Shown: positions 62,902-64,000 of the stretch, one piece after another
Position numbering within the stretch: position 1 is the first letter of the stretch
Layout of the letters: every line of letters begins with the position of its first letter
Origin: Gordonia rubripertincta
Lineage (GTDB): Bacteria > Actinomycetota > Actinomycetes > Mycobacteriales > Mycobacteriaceae
Length of the DNA: 64,000 nucleotides
NCBI RefSeq assembly: GCF_038024875.1
Contig: NZ_CP136136.1
Coordinates: forward strand, 186,001 to 250,000
Direction of reading: 5' to 3'
Notes under the pieces: generated by a model
What the model was told of the DNA's origin: nothing
Databases searched by the model: none
What the model saw: the letters and a program-made list of their open reading frames with translations, nothing else
Position numbers and translations under genes: made by a program

Positions 62902-64000
62902 TTACCGCGCAGCAGGGGCGAACCCGGCGAGCGGGTTCTCATCACAGGACTTGGTGGGCCGACCGACCGGGGTGAGGTCACCGTCGGGCCGACGCGTCAT
63001 GAGCGTCAGCGGGGTTCCGCGCGAATGATCCTTGTTCGCCGTCGGTTTGGTGCGTTCGCCGGCGAGGAGTTCTTCGCCGTAGCCCTGCACGCACTCGGGG
63101 TCCGGTCCGGCCAGCGGCAGACCGGTGAAGAACTTGGCCGCCATGCAGCCACCACGGCAGGCGTCGAAGTGCGCACACTTGGTGCAGGCACCGGCGTTCT
63201 GCGGTTCACGCAGTTCGGTGAACAGATCCGAGCGCTGCCAGATCTCCTGGAATCCGCCGTCCGACAGGATGTTCCCGGCGAGGAAGTTCTCGTGGATCGC
63301 GAACGGGCAGGCGTACACGTCGCCGACCGGGTCGATGAGGCACACGACGCGTCCTGCACCGCAGAGGTTGAGACCGGGCAGACCGCCGCCGGAATCCCCG
63401 CCGAAGGCCGACAGGTGGAAGAACGAGTCGCCGGTCAGCACGCGATCACCATGTGCGACAAGCCAATCGTAAAGCTCACGCTGTTGTTCGGGCAGCGGGT
63501 GCAGGTCGTCCCACACGTCGGCGCCACGGCCGGACGGACGCAGGCGGGTGATGCGCAGGGTGGCGTTGTACCGGTCGGCCAAGGCCTTGAACTCGTCGAG
63601 CTGCGCGACGTTCTGCCGCGTCATGACGACACTGATCTTGGCATCGGAGAAGCCGGCCTCGGCGAGGTTCTCGAGCGCCCGGACCGCCATGTCGAACGAA
63701 CCCGGACCGCGCACGGCGTCGTTGACCTCGGCGGTCGCGCCGTCGAGGGAGATCTGGACGTCGACGTAGTCCGACGCGGCCAGGCGTGCGGCGACCTTCT
63801 TGTCGATGCGCAAACCGTTGGTGGAGAACTTGACTCCCACCTGGTGGCTGGTGGCGTAGTCGACGAGCTCCCAGAAATCGGGGCGCACGGTCGGCTCGCC
63901 GCCGCCGATGTTCACGTAGAAGACCTGCATGCGCTGCAGTTCGTCGATGATCGCCTTGCACTGTTCGGTCGACAGCTCGCGCGGATCACGCTTGCCCGAC
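62902..64000 (-). CDS. mftC: Mycofactocin radical SAM maturase MftC (5' end outside the window)
   Basis: This is the C-terminal 365 residues or so of MftC. The frame is open through base 64000 (reading SGKRDPRELSTEQCKAIID), so the Cys-x3-Cys-x2-Cys cluster motif is beyond the edge. FYVNIGGGEPTVRPDFW and FSTNGLRID belong to the SAM domain. The SPASM cysteines are visible in LCGAGRVVCLIDP, VYACPF, ACTKCAHFDACRGGCM and near the C-terminus (ECVQGYG). MftC decarboxylates and crosslinks the Val-Tyr end of MftA. mftA and mftB should lie just to the right. Confidence 0.96.
   Translation of the reverse strand, partial: SGKRDPRELSTEQCKAIIDELQRMQVFYVNIGGGEPTVRPDFWELVDYATSHQVGVKFSTNGLRIDKKVAARLAASDYVDVQISLDGATAEVNDAVRGPGSFDMAVRALENLAEAGFSDAKISVVMTRQNVAQLDEFKALADRYNATLRITRLRPSGRGADVWDDLHPLPEQQRELYDWLVAHGDRVLTGDSFFHLSAFGGDSGGGLPGLNLCGAGRVVCLIDPVGDVYACPFAIHENFLAGNILSDGGFQEIWQRSDLFTELREPQNAGACTKCAHFDACRGGCMAAKFFTGLPLAGPDPECVQGYGEELLAGERTKPTANKDHSRGTPLTLMTRRPDGDLTPVGRPTKSCDENPLAGFAPAAR

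Overview
This is a high-GC actinobacterial chromosome segment, most likely from the Mycobacteriales (Gordonia/Williamsia/Rhodococcus type). The evidence is a mycofactocin locus next to the S10 ribosomal protein operon, F420-type oxidoreductases, a WXG100-like protein, an alpha-methylacyl-CoA racemase and GTG-rich, tightly overlapping minus-strand operons. The genus call is inference.

Region 1 (1-28874): a large non-ribosomal peptide synthetase (NRPS) locus on the minus strand. Reading in the direction of transcription, it has a DrrABC-like ABC exporter (27658-24537), NRPS subunit 1 (24121-16076; C-A-T-C-A-T-C) and NRPS subunit 2 (16079 to beyond the left edge; A-T-C-A-T-C-A-T-C-A-T-C-A-T-C...). 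Subunit 2 is cut into three open frames by the same one-base frameshift, which occurs in both copies of an identical 1685-bp internal repeat coding for a serine-type adenylation domain. Seven A domains are visible. By eye three have clear codes (Ser, Thr, Ser). No epimerase, thioesterase or reductase domain is seen. A divergent family 2 glycosyltransferase gene (28131) lies next to the exporter.

Region 2 (28875-32381): two ISL3-type insertion sequences in head-to-tail tandem with a 5-bp junction. Both transposase genes carry the same frameshift ahead of the presumed catalytic Glu.

Region 3 (32382-37509): a GNAT acetyltransferase, then a tightly overlapping four-gene minus-strand operon made of a duplicated cassette (DesK-like histidine kinase plus membrane partner, twice) with no response regulator.

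Region 4 (37645-43010): the S10 operon rpsJ-rplC-rplD-rplW-rplB-rpsS-rplV-rpsC-rplP-rpmC-rpsQ, closed by a strong hairpin terminator.

Region 5 (43427-55444): a DUF4442 hotdog protein, a small WXG100-like locus, a secreted protein, then a plus-strand operon of N-acetylglutaminylglutamine amidotransferase, S9 peptidase and GntR regulator followed by an NCS1 permease. A luciferase-like F420 oxidoreductase, a membrane protein and a PPOX-family flavin/F420 oxidoreductase follow on the minus strand.

Region 6 (55590-64000): mycofactocin genes mftG, mftF and mftE, then a convergent alpha-methylacyl-CoA racemase and a mycofactocin-type SDR, then mftD and the 3' part of mftC at the right edge.

A cross-cutting caution: at least eight genes or gene copies are split by single-base frameshifts, most of them at short G/C or T homopolymers. 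This pattern suggests sequencing or consensus error at least as much as real gene decay.
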